Below, in pieces: positions 54,724 through 64,000 of a DNA stretch of 64,000 bases. A program made the translations under genes and the position numbers. The notes under the pieces were generated by a model. It did not search any database. It saw only the letters and a list, made by a program, of their open reading frames with translations, and had not been told where the DNA came from. Position 1 is the stretch's first letter. The number at the start of each line of letters is the position of its first letter. Origin of the DNA: Maribacter dokdonensis DSW-8 (GTDB lineage: Bacteria > Bacteroidota > Bacteroidia > Flavobacteriales > Flavobacteriaceae); the NCBI RefSeq assembly GCF_001447995.1, contig NZ_LDPE01000004.1:62001-126000 (forward strand), in the 5' to 3' direction.

Positions 54724-56208
54724 ATGCGGTTAAAAATTAGATTCTTTTGCTTGCTTTTGTGCACTGTACAGTTTTTAATGAGTCAGAAAAACAGTAAAAA
54801 ATTGCCAAACATTATTTGGATAATGGCAGAAGATATTAGTTTAGATTTGGCGTGTTATGGTACCAAAGCGGTTAAGACACCCAACTTAGATCAAATGGCG
54901 GCAGATGGCATTCGCTTTAATAATTGTTTTGTGACCAACCCTATTTGTTCACCAAGTAGATCAGCCATGATTTTGGGTACACATCAACAAAAAAGCAATA
55001 CCCACAATCACCGTAGTAATAGAGAGGTAGTATTGCCAAAACCATTTGTTCCCTTTACGCAATTATTAAGGGATGCGGGTTACACCACTATTTTGGGACA
55101 TAAAGATGTGCGTGGAAAAGGAAGAAAGATCGATGTGAATTTTAAACATACAGCTATAGGTACTTGGGACGGTGAATCAAATTTTGGTATTTATGATAAG
55201 TACGATGAGTTTCTGCCAAAAGATGCACCATTTTTTTCGCAGATAACATTGAACGTAACCCACAGGGGCGATTGGTGGGATGAAATCCGTGCAAAATCCA
55301 AACATCCTGTAAACCCCAATGATGTGGAGCTGCCACCATATTTGGCGGATGATCCCGTAATTAGGTTAGATTGGGCCAAATATTTAGATCAGATGGAATA
55401 TATGGATGCTGAAATTGGAATGCTTTTTAAAGAACTGGAACAAAAAGGACTTGCAGAGAATACAGTAGTAATTTTCATAGGTGATAATGGTAGGTGCAAT
55501 ATTAGAGGGAAGGGATATTTACACGATTCTGGCTTAAGAATTCCGTTATTGGTGAAATGGCCCAAAGGAATAGACAAGGGCCAAATAGATGACCGAATAG
55601 TAAGTTCAACAGATATAACGGCAACCATTTTAGATTTGGCACAGGTTAAAATTCCTGATTTTATGACCGGAAAATCATTTTTAGATGAGGATTTTGACCG
55701 AACCGAGGTATTTGCATCTCGTGATTTGTGGGATGAAATTCCGGAAAAAAGCAAAGCCATAACCACCAACAAGTTCAAGTACATCAGAAATTTTAAACCA
55801 GAGATTCCTTGGGATGCCCATCAAGCATATTTAGAATTTTATAGGCCTGCCGTACACGTAATGCGAAGCTTAAAAGAACAGGGTAAATTGAATAAAAATG
55901 AATTACTTTTCTTCGGATTAAAACCGGCAGAAGAGCTGTATGATTTAGAAAAGGATCCATTTGAACTGAATAATTTGGTTTTGGATGCTGAATATGCTGC
56001 CGTAGTACAAAAAATGAGACAGCAAACCTTAGATTATAATAAAGCCTTTAAACCGATCAGTGATAGTTATGACCCTGTACACGCCGAGTCTGTAGATGTT
56101 TTAGAATGGGTTAAAAAAGAGAGACCAAAAGATTATCAAAGAATGTTGGCTGGGGAAGAAATTGGGTTTCACAAAATGTCAAACGAATACAAGGAAACTA
56201 TCAAATAA
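54724..56208 (+). CDS. S1 sulfatase, N-sulfoglucosamine sulfohydrolase-like type (CSPSR)
   Basis: The product has 494 aa with an SPI-type signal (FFCLLLCTVQFLMSQ). The formylglycine Cys is Cys75 in C-S-P-S-R. The first metal pair reads Glu36-Asp37 (MAEDIS) instead of Asp-Asp, and the usual GKWH is GHKD; both variants are, as far as I remember, typical of bacterial SGSH-like sulfatases, so the enzyme is not necessarily dead. IGDNG supplies the second metal site, and HDSGLRIPLLVKWP follows. It opens the right plus-strand run; the gap to the divergent GH29 gene (191 bases) must hold promoters for both. Confidence 0.9.
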   Translation: MRLKIRFFCLLLCTVQFLMSQKNSKKLPNIIWIMAEDISLDLACYGTKAVKTPNLDQMAADGIRFNNCFVTNPICSPSRSAMILGTHQQKSNTHNHRSNREVVLPKPFVPFTQLLRDAGYTTILGHKDVRGKGRKIDVNFKHTAIGTWDGESNFGIYDKYDEFLPKDAPFFSQITLNVTHRGDWWDEIRAKSKHPVNPNDVELPPYLADDPVIRLDWAKYLDQMEYMDAEIGMLFKELEQKGLAENTVVIFIGDNGRCNIRGKGYLHDSGLRIPLLVKWPKGIDKGQIDDRIVSSTDITATILDLAQVKIPDFMTGKSFLDEDFDRTEVFASRDLWDEIPEKSKAITTNKFKYIRNFKPEIPWDAHQAYLEFYRPAVHVMRSLKEQGKLNKNELLFFGLKPAEELYDLEKDPFELNNLVLDAEYAAVVQKMRQQTLDYNKAFKPISDSYDPVHAESVDVLEWVKKERPKDYQRMLAGEEIGFHKMSNEYKETIK

Positions 56209-56215
56209 TAGTAGT

Positions 56216-57775
56216 ATGAAAAGTGGTTTTTTAAAACAAATAGGGTGTATAATCGCCATCTTTATTGCAACAAGCTGTGGTGAGCAGAAAGAAAAAAAAG
56301 AAGAACAACCATCAAAAAACGAACAACCGAATATTGTCATCATTTATTTGGATGATTTGGGCTATGGCGATGTTGGGGCTTATGGCGCAACCGAATTAAA
56401 AACACCGAATATGGACAGGTTGGTCAATGAGGGGGTAAAGTTTACTTCCGGTTATGCCAGTTCTGCAACTTGTACGCCTAGTAGGTACGCATTGCTTACA
56501 GGTGAATATCCATGGCGTGTAAATGCGGCGATATTGCCAGGGACGGCACCATTGATAATAGATACCGATCAACCCACAATTCCTAAAATGCTAAAGAAGA
56601 AGGGATACCAAACAGGTATCGTAGGTAAGTGGCATTTAGGACTGGGTAACGGTAATGTAGACTGGAACCAAGAAATTACTCCCGGTCCCAATCAATTAGG
56701 TTTTGACTATTCGTACATATTAGCTGCCACACAAGACAGGGTGCCAACAGTTTATATAGATAACGGCAAGGTTGATAATTTAGACCCTAACGACCCTATA
56801 GAAGTTAGTTATGAGAAAAACTTTGAAGGTGAACCAACTGGTAAGGATAATCCTGAGTTGACCACCATGAAATGGCACCATGGCCACAACCAAAGTATAG
56901 TTAACGGTGTACCTAGAATTGGCTATATGAAAGGTGGAGAAGCCGCCAAGTGGAACGATATTGATATGGCAGACCATTTTTTGGAAAAAGCTAAGGCATA
57001 CGTAGCTAGTCATAAAGACGCTCCGTTTTTCTTGTATTATGCCTTACAACAACCACATGTGCCAAGAACGCCACATCCTAGATTTGTAGGTGCATCGGGT
57101 ATGGGACCAAGGGGCGATGTAATCGTTGAGGCAGATTGGGTAATCGGCGAATTTTTAAAAGAACTGGAAACACAAGGAATCTTGGAGAACACGTTAATTG
57201 TGTTTACGAGTGATAATGGTCCTGTGCTAAATGACGGTTATTATGACAATGCCGTTGAAAAGTTGGGAGAACATACTCCGGCAGGTGGATTGAGAGGAGG
57301 AAAATATAGCCTTTTTGAAGCAGGTACCAGAGTCCCATTTTCGGTCTATTGGAAAGGAAAGATAACACCCAAAACATCTGATGCACTTGTTTGCCAAATA
57401 GATTTATATGCATCTCTTGCCGAACTAGCAGGAGCCGAGTCTAAGTTACCCGATAGCCAAAATTTACTCAGCACATTTCTGGGGAAATCAGAAAAAGGCA
57501 GAGATCAGCTGATTATTGAGGCCGGTGGTAGAACCGCTCTTAGAAAAGGCGATTGGGCATTTATTCCGCCATATTCGGGCGCAGCCGTAAATACCCAAGT
57601 GAATATAGAATTGGGTAATTATGAATCTCACCAATTGTATGATCTTAAAAATGATCTAGGTCAACAAACAAATGTAGCGGCAGAGAATCCTGAAAAATTA
57701 AAAGAACTAAAATCAGTATATGAACGTATTAGAGGGAACGATAATGCATCGGTACCTGAGTTGGAATTACATTAA
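56216..57775 (+). CDS. S1 sulfatase, lipoprotein (CTPSR), arylsulfatase type
   Basis: The start is set at the ATG at 56216, 7 bases after the previous stop, giving a lipobox at Cys21 (ATSC); the frame is open back to 56162 inside the upstream gene. The product has 519 aa. Asp46-Asp47 (LDDLGYGD) and SDNG bind metal, Cys86 in C-T-P-S-R is the formylglycine site, and GKWHLGLGNGNVDW follows. A long insert at about 180-250 with MKWHHGHNQS is characteristic of a marine arylsulfatase branch. A strong terminator follows, so the pair 54724-57775 forms its own transcript. Confidence 0.93.
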   Translation: MKSGFLKQIGCIIAIFIATSCGEQKEKKEEQPSKNEQPNIVIIYLDDLGYGDVGAYGATELKTPNMDRLVNEGVKFTSGYASSATCTPSRYALLTGEYPWRVNAAILPGTAPLIIDTDQPTIPKMLKKKGYQTGIVGKWHLGLGNGNVDWNQEITPGPNQLGFDYSYILAATQDRVPTVYIDNGKVDNLDPNDPIEVSYEKNFEGEPTGKDNPELTTMKWHHGHNQSIVNGVPRIGYMKGGEAAKWNDIDMADHFLEKAKAYVASHKDAPFFLYYALQQPHVPRTPHPRFVGASGMGPRGDVIVEADWVIGEFLKELETQGILENTLIVFTSDNGPVLNDGYYDNAVEKLGEHTPAGGLRGGKYSLFEAGTRVPFSVYWKGKITPKTSDALVCQIDLYASLAELAGAESKLPDSQNLLSTFLGKSEKGRDQLIIEAGGRTALRKGDWAFIPPYSGAAVNTQVNIELGNYESHQLYDLKNDLGQQTNVAAENPEKLKELKSVYERIRGNDNASVPELELH

Positions 57776-57802
57776 TGGTAATTGTTAGTTTTATTTTGTT
57801 AG

Positions 57803-57826
57803 AAGCACCCGAGAGGGTGCTTTTTC
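57803..57826 (+). terminator. Rho-independent terminator
   Basis: AAGCACCC (57803-57810) pairs with GGGTGCTT (57815-57822) around the GAGA tetraloop, followed by TTT and CGTTT. It lies 27 bases after the sulfatase stop at 57775. The following 138 bases should carry the promoter for the sulfatase at 57965, though I see no exact TAnnTTTG box. Confidence 0.85.
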
Positions 57827-57964
57827 GTTTAAGCAGAAGTCGTTTCAGTTGTAAGTTTCTATTGCAAGAACAAATGTTCTAAACCATGCAACACATGTTT
57901 TAAAAGTTTTGGCTAGAAAAAGTTAACCCTTAGTTTTATTGGTGTAGAGTTTTAGAACGCAAAT

Positions 57965-59365
57965 ATGACAAAACCTTTTCAATTATGCATTTTACTATTT
58001 CTTGGCTGTTTGAGTATTACCTGCAATGCACAAAATTTGAAGAATAGTAATAAGCCGAATATAATTGTAATCTTAACCGATGACCAAGGTTGGTTAGATG
58101 TGGGGTTTAATGGAAGCACCGATATTCCCACGCCAAATTTGGATAATTTGGCAAAAGAAGGTGTCATATTCAAAAATGGGTATGTATCGCATCCGTATTG
58201 TAGTCCATCCAGGGCCGGGCTGTTGACCGGTAGATATCAAGCACGTTTTGGGCATGATTGTAATATGCCATATGATGGTGAAAATGATGCATCTGTAGGT
58301 ACGCCACTATCTGAAAAGATGATATCGGAAGCTTTAAAAGAGCAAGGTTATGCTACAAGCGCAATAGGTAAGTGGCATGTAGGTGATTATGCTGATTTAC
58401 ACCCTCCTCGGCAAGGTTTTGACCATTGGTTCGGTTTTGCAGGCGGTGCAATGAATTATTGGGGAGAATCCAATGGGCCATTGCGCACCATATTCAGAAA
58501 TGAAAATAAAGTACCGGAAAGCGAATTATCTTATTTAACGGATGATTTCACCAATGAAGCTATCTCATTTATAGAAAATAACAAGCAAGATCCATTTTTT
58601 ATTTATTTGGCGTACAATGCGCCACATGCTCCAGACCACGCTACCGAGCAATACTTAGAAAGGACCAAGCATATAGAATATGGCGGTAGAAGTGTTTATG
58701 CGGCCATGGTAAACGGGGTAGATGCAGGTGTTGGTAAAATTGATGCATATTTAAAAGAAAAAGGGTTAAAAGAGAATACCATTTTGGTATTCTTGAGCGA
58801 CAATGGCGGGCGTACCATGCATGCCAATAATGGTCCAAATAGAGGACATAAGGGAATGTTGTTTGAAGGTGGCATAAAAGTACCGTTCTTCATGGTTTGG
58901 CAAAATCATATTAAACCCAACAAAGCTTATGATGAGGTTGTAAGTTCTTTAGATATATTTCCTACGCTACTCAATGCGGCAGGGGGTAATGTTAAAGGTG
59001 AAAAACAGCTAGATGGCGTAGACCTATTACCATTTTTAGATCAAAAGAATGAAAAGCCGCATGAGACTTTATACTGGCGCAGTGTTGGTGGATTTGAGTA
59101 TGCCGTAAGACACCAAGAATACAAATTATACAAGAGCGCTTACAAAGGCAGAACTATGCTTTTCAATTTAGAAAAAGATCCTTTGGAACGTCATGATATT
59201 GCTGAAAGTCATCCAGAAATTATGACAAAATTAAAAGCCTTATACACAGCGTGGGATAGCAAAAATGTGGCACCAGGTTGGGTAGATCCGCATCCGGAAA
59301 ATGTCATTAAAGAGGAGAAGAATTATAGAATGATCAGAGAAAAATCACTTAGACCAAAAAATTAA
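57965..59365 (+). CDS. S1 sulfatase, secreted (CSPSR)
   Basis: The product has 466 aa with a signal peptide (LLFLGCLSITCNAQ). The ITC before NAQ resembles a lipobox, but an SPI cut after NAQ is also possible. Asp39-Asp40 (TDDQGWLDVG) and SDNGG supply metal ligands, Cys79 in C-S-P-S-R is the formylglycine site, and GKWHVGDY follows. The block PPRQGFDHWFGFAGGAMNYW belongs to a branch that is common in algal galactan and carrageenan loci, which is suggestive only. It lies 4 bases before the next sulfatase. Confidence 0.93.
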   Translation: MTKPFQLCILLFLGCLSITCNAQNLKNSNKPNIIVILTDDQGWLDVGFNGSTDIPTPNLDNLAKEGVIFKNGYVSHPYCSPSRAGLLTGRYQARFGHDCNMPYDGENDASVGTPLSEKMISEALKEQGYATSAIGKWHVGDYADLHPPRQGFDHWFGFAGGAMNYWGESNGPLRTIFRNENKVPESELSYLTDDFTNEAISFIENNKQDPFFIYLAYNAPHAPDHATEQYLERTKHIEYGGRSVYAAMVNGVDAGVGKIDAYLKEKGLKENTILVFLSDNGGRTMHANNGPNRGHKGMLFEGGIKVPFFMVWQNHIKPNKAYDEVVSSLDIFPTLLNAAGGNVKGEKQLDGVDLLPFLDQKNEKPHETLYWRSVGGFEYAVRHQEYKLYKSAYKGRTMLFNLEKDPLERHDIAESHPEIMTKLKALYTAWDSKNVAPGWVDPHPENVIKEEKNYRMIREKSLRPKN

Positions 59366-59369
59366 GTAT

Positions 59370-61049
59370 ATGAATGTAAACACCCATTTTGCCAGATCAT
59401 TAACTGTTTTGATTATTACGCTGATCTTTAGAGTGGTACAGGCACAAGAACAGCCTAATTTTATTTTCATTTTAACCGATGACCAATCTTATGGTATGAT
59501 GGGCTGTACCGGTAATGAAGTAGTACAGACTCCCAATATTGATAAGTTGGCAAAAGACGGTGTACTTTTTACGAACGCACATATTACCAGTGCCATATGT
59601 ACGCCAAGTAGGGCAAGTATTTTAACGAGCCAGTTTGAACGTAAACATGGCGTAAATTTTAATTCGGGTACCAGTATGTCAGAGGAAGGGTGGAATAATA
59701 CCTATCCTATGGTGCTTCGTGATAACGGATATTATTCTGGGTGGATAGGTAAAAACCATTTGCCTGTTGGTGATGGTGGTTACACCAGTGGTTTAATGGA
59801 TAAAAGTTTTGATTATTGGTATGCCGGGCACGGTCATTTGACCTTTTACCCCAAAGACAGGCATAAGATATTCAAGCATGCAAAAGATGATACTCAGGTA
59901 GAGATTATAAGCGAAGGAATTTCAGATTTCCTGTCTAACGAGCAAAAATTACAAGGTGCACAAAAGTTTTTAGATCAGCGACCAAAAGATAAACCATTCG
60001 TGCTTTCGGTCAACTTTAATTTACCACATGGTGCAAGCGTATCTACCATGGCACAGCGAGAAACCGATGATGAAATCTATAAAACTTTGTATGATGATGT
60101 AGACTTAAAATTGCCTAAGAATTACATTGCTAAAAAAGATATTGTACATCCTAAATTACCACCGGAAATTCACAAAACAAATGATAGACAAGAGGGGTAT
60201 GATTATGTAGATTATCCAGATAGCCTTCTGACAAGGTATCAGTTACAATTACAGGCAATGACAGGCATTGACCGTATGGTGGGCGAACTTAGAAAAACGC
60301 TAAAAGCCCAAAAATTGGATAAGAATACCATTATCGTTTTTACATCTGATCATGGTTTGTTTATGGGGCAATTTGGTATTGGTGGTAAAGCCCTTTGTTA
60401 TGAAATAACCACGCATGTACCATTAATTATTTATGATCCGAACGAAAAAAAAGCGAATAGGGGTAGAAAGTCCAACGCTCTGGTACAAAGCATAGATATT
60501 GCCCCAACTTTACTTAAAAAAGCAGGTATTCCGGTACCGGATACGTATCAAGGTAGCGATTTATCACCACTATTGGCACAAAAGGTAAGCGACGTCAGAG
60601 ACTATTTATACACAGAAAATTTATGGTCTACCCAGTTTGGGAATCCAAGATGCGAAGCTGTTAAAGACACGCGCTGGAAATATATTAGATACTATAAGAA
60701 CGAAAATTTTTCGGCACAAAAAAAGATTGAGACAGCAAAGCAAATGGGCATTAAGATGACGGCAATGTTATATAAAGTCCATGATCCGGATATCGCCCTG
60801 TATCGCTCATTCGTAGAAGGACCATTACAAGGCGAAAAAGCAGTTTATGAAGAACTGTTCGATCTGGAAAATGACCCAGATGAAACTACCAATCTAGCAG
60901 GGGTGGCGGAACATGCATCGGTATTGGAAAAATTGAGAACCGTGTGGAAAGAGAAAATAACCTTTGCCAGAGGAAATGAGGCACCAAAAGTATTGCGGTA
61001 TACCTCTGATAGTGAAGCGGAACGTGGTGTAATCATAGAACCAAAATAA
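59370..61049 (+). CDS. S1 sulfatase, secreted (CTPSR), with GKNH variant
   Basis: The product has 559 aa with a signal peptide ending in VVQAQ. Asp37-Asp38 and SDHG supply metal ligands, and Cys77 in C-T-P-S-R is modified. The sulfate-contacting block is GKNHLP, keeping Lys and His. The protein has an unusual C-terminal part with NPRCEAVKDTRWKYIRYYKN and a following helical insert. SDHGLFMGQFGIGGKALCYE resembles the HGLFxGxxGxGGK block seen in several marine sulfatases. It is packed between the 57965 sulfatase (4 bases) and the GH2-like gene (17 bases), probably in one operon. Confidence 0.92.
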   Translation: MNVNTHFARSLTVLIITLIFRVVQAQEQPNFIFILTDDQSYGMMGCTGNEVVQTPNIDKLAKDGVLFTNAHITSAICTPSRASILTSQFERKHGVNFNSGTSMSEEGWNNTYPMVLRDNGYYSGWIGKNHLPVGDGGYTSGLMDKSFDYWYAGHGHLTFYPKDRHKIFKHAKDDTQVEIISEGISDFLSNEQKLQGAQKFLDQRPKDKPFVLSVNFNLPHGASVSTMAQRETDDEIYKTLYDDVDLKLPKNYIAKKDIVHPKLPPEIHKTNDRQEGYDYVDYPDSLLTRYQLQLQAMTGIDRMVGELRKTLKAQKLDKNTIIVFTSDHGLFMGQFGIGGKALCYEITTHVPLIIYDPNEKKANRGRKSNALVQSIDIAPTLLKKAGIPVPDTYQGSDLSPLLAQKVSDVRDYLYTENLWSTQFGNPRCEAVKDTRWKYIRYYKNENFSAQKKIETAKQMGIKMTAMLYKVHDPDIALYRSFVEGPLQGEKAVYEELFDLENDPDETTNLAGVAEHASVLEKLRTVWKEKITFARGNEAPKVLRYTSDSEAERGVIIEPK

Positions 61050-61066
61050 TAGATAATTTACCAGCA

Positions 61067-63988
61067 ATGACCGAACAAAATATTAACAAAAGCCTATATA
61101 GTCTTTTATTCATACTATTATTAACGGCACAGGCTTTCTCTCAAGAACTACCTTTTGGCTATCCAGATACTGAGCGTACCAAAATAAGTATCAATCAAGG
61201 TTGGAAATTTCACTTAGGAAATCCTGATGCAGCGTACTTTGAAAAAAATACGGAAGATACCACGTGGGAAACCGTGAACGTACCACATACCTTGGCATTA
61301 ACATCGTTGGCTTTAGATGGTTTGCAAGATGAAAAAACTCAGCTCAAGTTTCATAGAAATGTAGGTTGGTACAGAAGAAATATAATGGTACCAGAGAACA
61401 ACAATAAAGTGTTTTTAGAATTTGAGGGGGTACATCAAGTAACCGATGTTTGGGTTAATGGTAAACATATTGGTAAGCATGGTACGGGTGGTTATACACC
61501 ATTTCATTTTGATATTACGCGGTTTGTGGATAAAGGAAAAGAAAACCAAGTAACCATTTTGGCGGATAATAGAAGAAGCATGGTAGTTCCTCCAGATCCA
61601 GGGCCTTTTGATTATGTAAAATTTAGTGGTCTGTATAGAGATGTGTATTTGGTAGAAAAGCATCCGGTGCATATTGGTTTTAATTGGGAAGCTAGGCATG
61701 CCGGGGTAACCATAACTACGCCAACGGTAGATGTGGTGAACAAGAATGCGACCATAGATATTAAATCCGTCGTAAAAAATACCAACGGCAAAGCTGAAAA
61801 TGTGACAGTGATCACAAGAGTTATAGATGCTGAAGGTCTTGTGGTGCTAAAGTTGATCGATGATGCAAAAATTGCTCAAAATAGCAATTATGAGTTTGAC
61901 CAAATAGGTAGTTTAGAGGATAATGTTCAATTATGGGATGTTGAGAATCCTTATTTGTATCGCGTAAATACAGAGGTTTTGCTAAATGGCAAATCTGTAG
62001 ATGTCGTGGAGAACAATTTGGGGGTTAGAAAGTTTGAATTGAATCCCGATCGCGGGTTTATGCTTAACGGCAAACCAATAGAACTTATGGGTTTCAATAG
62101 GCATCAGCACTTTCCATATATAGGCGATGCGGTACCAGATGCCCTGCATTATAAAGATATGTTGCAGTTTAAAGAGTTCGGTTTTAACATTATGAGAACC
62201 GCACATTACCCACAAGATAATGCCATTTTAGACGCCTGTGATAAGCTGGGTATTCTGGTATATGAAGAAGCACCGTCGTGGATATCCATGAGCACGGATA
62301 AGGAGTGGTGGAACAATTTTGAACAATCGGAACGCGCTATGATTCGCAATCATAGAAATCACCCTTCCGTAATAATTTGGGGAGGAGGGATTAACCACAG
62401 AGGGTATGTGCCTGTAGCACACAATACCGCCAAACAAGAAGATCCAACAAGGCTTACCGCCTCACAGGGTTCACGGTGGACAGGTTGGCAAACATCTGGT
62501 CTAACAGATATTAATGCAAATATGCTTTACGGACCATTTATCTGGGACCGTGCAGAACCTATGTTCGCTATGGAAGGGCATCATGGACCGGAAGCCTTGG
62601 CACCGTTTATAAAAGATTCCCTAATGACAGGATTAATATCATGGACGGCCCATGCCTATTATACTTTTCATCCAACTCACGATAAGGCATCAAACAAAAT
62701 AGACAGAACAAGAAGTGGCGGAATGACCATTTTTAGAAATCCTAGACCAGAGTTACACTGGTATAAGGCAGAGCTCGGAAAAGAACCCTTTGTATATATG
62801 CTGGAAGACTGGAAAAAAGGGCAAGATTCCATCACGGTCTATAGCAATGCAGAAAACGTAGAATTAAGTGTAAACGGTAAAACGGCAGCTACCCAAACCT
62901 CCTCAAAAGATACTATTTATAATGGTTTACACCATGCGCCCTTTATATTTAAAAATTTAAAATATGCCGATGGTGAGGTTAAGGCCAAAGCCATTTTTAA
63001 AGATGGAAAAACCAAAGAAGTAGTTCATAAAACTCCGGGAAAACCCTATGCCATAGAACTAATGGTAGATACCGTAGGTAGAAAGTTTACTGCAGATGGT
63101 GCTGATATTCTTATGGCCTACGCTACTGTTGTAGATAAGAACGGCACCGCAATTAAAGAGTACAATGGTAAGGTTACTTTTTCTGTAAGTAAGAATGCCA
63201 TGGTGGTAGGTGATAATGCGAATATCAATGCCAACCCTATGTTCACGGAGTATGGTATTGCACCAGCATTGATTAGAGCAGGTACTACGGCAGGTGAGGT
63301 CAAAATTACGGCAAGTGCCAAAGGTTTAAAATCTGCCAATGCAAACGTGCAATTAACAGCCTATGACCCAAATGTTTTGGCAACGAATGCAAGAGCTATT
63401 TATGATTTTAAGAAAGTTAAAATAGACATGGGAGCCCATGACCAGTTGGTTCAATTCGGATGGGATTTTTGGCATGGCAAGGACGAGGAAAAGAGCAGCT
63501 ATAAACTACCCCTTTTCAAAAACGCCGAAGTAAACCTGGCAACAAACAGCACTGATGGTGTTTTGCGCTGGTTGGGTGAAATGAACGTTATAGGTAAATA
63601 CGGATTTGTGTATGGCGATGGTGTCCTTGGTATAGATGAAAATGGGTTAAGTATTAACTTTAAAGGACTACCAAAGGGAAAATACAAGTTGACCACGTAC
63701 CACCATGCACCACAAAGTAATTCTGATGAAATGGATCCCAATAAGGATAAGTTGAAAGAGATACGAATTTTGAATATTCCCTACGAACGCAAATTAACCA
63801 TATCGGCAGGGGAGAATACCAAAGAAGTTAAAGTCACGGAAGGTAAAATGATGCAGTTTCAAGAACCAGGTAATAGTACGATCCTATTTAATATACAAGA
63901 TGATGGTACTGCAAAAGTTAATATTCAAGGAACAGCAGGAAAAGGAATTTGGTTAAACGGAATAGAATTGCAAGAATGGAACAAATAA
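61067..63988 (+). CDS. GH2-like glycosidase with altered acid/base site, secreted
   Basis: The product has 973 aa with a signal peptide (LLFILLLTAQAFSQ). GH2 layout: sugar-binding jelly-roll (about 40-200, WETVNVPHT, VWVNGKHIG), Ig-like domain (200-320), TIM barrel (320-600, GFNRHQHFPYIGDAVPDAL, IMRTAHYPQ), then DUF4982-like, Ig-like and a terminal beta domain. In the normal GH2 motif IIWSLGNE the last Glu is the acid/base; here it reads I-I-W438-G-G-G-I-N443-H444, so no Glu stands at that place or one after it. Glu503 (FAMEGHH) is a candidate nucleophile. Exo-beta-galactosidase or -glucuronidase would be the standard roles. It ends the right run. Confidence 0.85.
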   Translation: MTEQNINKSLYSLLFILLLTAQAFSQELPFGYPDTERTKISINQGWKFHLGNPDAAYFEKNTEDTTWETVNVPHTLALTSLALDGLQDEKTQLKFHRNVGWYRRNIMVPENNNKVFLEFEGVHQVTDVWVNGKHIGKHGTGGYTPFHFDITRFVDKGKENQVTILADNRRSMVVPPDPGPFDYVKFSGLYRDVYLVEKHPVHIGFNWEARHAGVTITTPTVDVVNKNATIDIKSVVKNTNGKAENVTVITRVIDAEGLVVLKLIDDAKIAQNSNYEFDQIGSLEDNVQLWDVENPYLYRVNTEVLLNGKSVDVVENNLGVRKFELNPDRGFMLNGKPIELMGFNRHQHFPYIGDAVPDALHYKDMLQFKEFGFNIMRTAHYPQDNAILDACDKLGILVYEEAPSWISMSTDKEWWNNFEQSERAMIRNHRNHPSVIIWGGGINHRGYVPVAHNTAKQEDPTRLTASQGSRWTGWQTSGLTDINANMLYGPFIWDRAEPMFAMEGHHGPEALAPFIKDSLMTGLISWTAHAYYTFHPTHDKASNKIDRTRSGGMTIFRNPRPELHWYKAELGKEPFVYMLEDWKKGQDSITVYSNAENVELSVNGKTAATQTSSKDTIYNGLHHAPFIFKNLKYADGEVKAKAIFKDGKTKEVVHKTPGKPYAIELMVDTVGRKFTADGADILMAYATVVDKNGTAIKEYNGKVTFSVSKNAMVVGDNANINANPMFTEYGIAPALIRAGTTAGEVKITASAKGLKSANANVQLTAYDPNVLATNARAIYDFKKVKIDMGAHDQLVQFGWDFWHGKDEEKSSYKLPLFKNAEVNLATNSTDGVLRWLGEMNVIGKYGFVYGDGVLGIDENGLSINFKGLPKGKYKLTTYHHAPQSNSDEMDPNKDKLKEIRILNIPYERKLTISAGENTKEVKVTEGKMMQFQEPGNSTILFNIQDDGTAKVNIQGTAGKGIWLNGIELQEWNK

Positions 63989-64000
63989 TCAGTAGAAAGT

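Noticed and set aside
54724..56208. Sulfatase 54724 as an inactive enzyme because of AED and GHKD variants
   Set aside because: The formylglycine motif and second metal site are intact, and the same variants are, to my knowledge, usual in bacterial SGSH-like sulfatases.

Overview
The window is a 64 kb piece of a sulfatase-rich polysaccharide utilization locus (PUL) from a marine Bacteroidota, most likely a Flavobacteriaceae member of the Zobellia/Maribacter/Formosa type. This rests on the AT-rich sequence, weak ribosome binding sites, one SusC/SusD pair, a hybrid two-component regulator, many SPI/SPII-secreted S1 sulfatases and FucP-type transporters. The genus is inferred; I see no rRNA, tRNA, CRISPR array or insertion sequence.

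Layout. (1) 1-18490, plus strand: a cut SGNH hydrolase, a DUF1080 protein, five sulfatases, GH97, a GH28-like beta-helix protein, a second beta-helix protein, a DUF6250 protein, KduI, KduD and a DUF4861 lipoprotein. (2) 18569-26994, minus strand: AraC regulator, then L-fuconate dehydratase, 2-keto-3-deoxy-L-fuconate dehydrogenase, an FAH-type hydrolase, L-fuconolactonase, a sugar dehydrogenase (SDR), FucP, mutarotase and an FMN L-lactate dehydrogenase. This is a complete non-phosphorylating L-fucose route to pyruvate. (3) 27231-45222, plus strand: hybrid two-component system, two sulfatases, a 1159-aa FG-GAP/ASPIC lipoprotein, SusC, SusD and a sulfatase. (4) 45342-54532, minus strand: GH29, then a Zn dehydrogenase that looks like L-galactonate 5-dehydrogenase, UxaA, UxaB, and second copies of lactonase, SDR, FucP-type transporter and mutarotase. 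(5) 54724-63988, plus strand: four sulfatases and a GH2-like enzyme.

How it fits together. Twelve secreted Cys-type sulfatases with GH29, GH97, GH2, GH28-like and beta-helix enzymes would strip a sulfated, fucose-containing, probably uronate-containing glycan, with uptake through SusCD. Two parallel cytoplasmic pathways then start with the same four-gene cassette (mutarotase, FucP, SDR, lactonase). One ends in the 6-deoxy branch (L-fuconate to pyruvate + L-lactate to pyruvate). The other ends in LgoD-UxaB-UxaA, best explained as L-galactose to L-galactonate to D-tagaturonate to D-altronate to KDG. KduI/KduD also make KDG from lyase-derived unsaturated uronate. The paired L-fucose/L-galactose layout is the most interesting feature. 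Substrates are inferred from families and context only.

Not seen in this window: unsaturated uronyl hydrolase (GH88/GH105), KDG kinase/aldolase and a sulfatase-maturing enzyme; these must lie elsewhere if the model is right.
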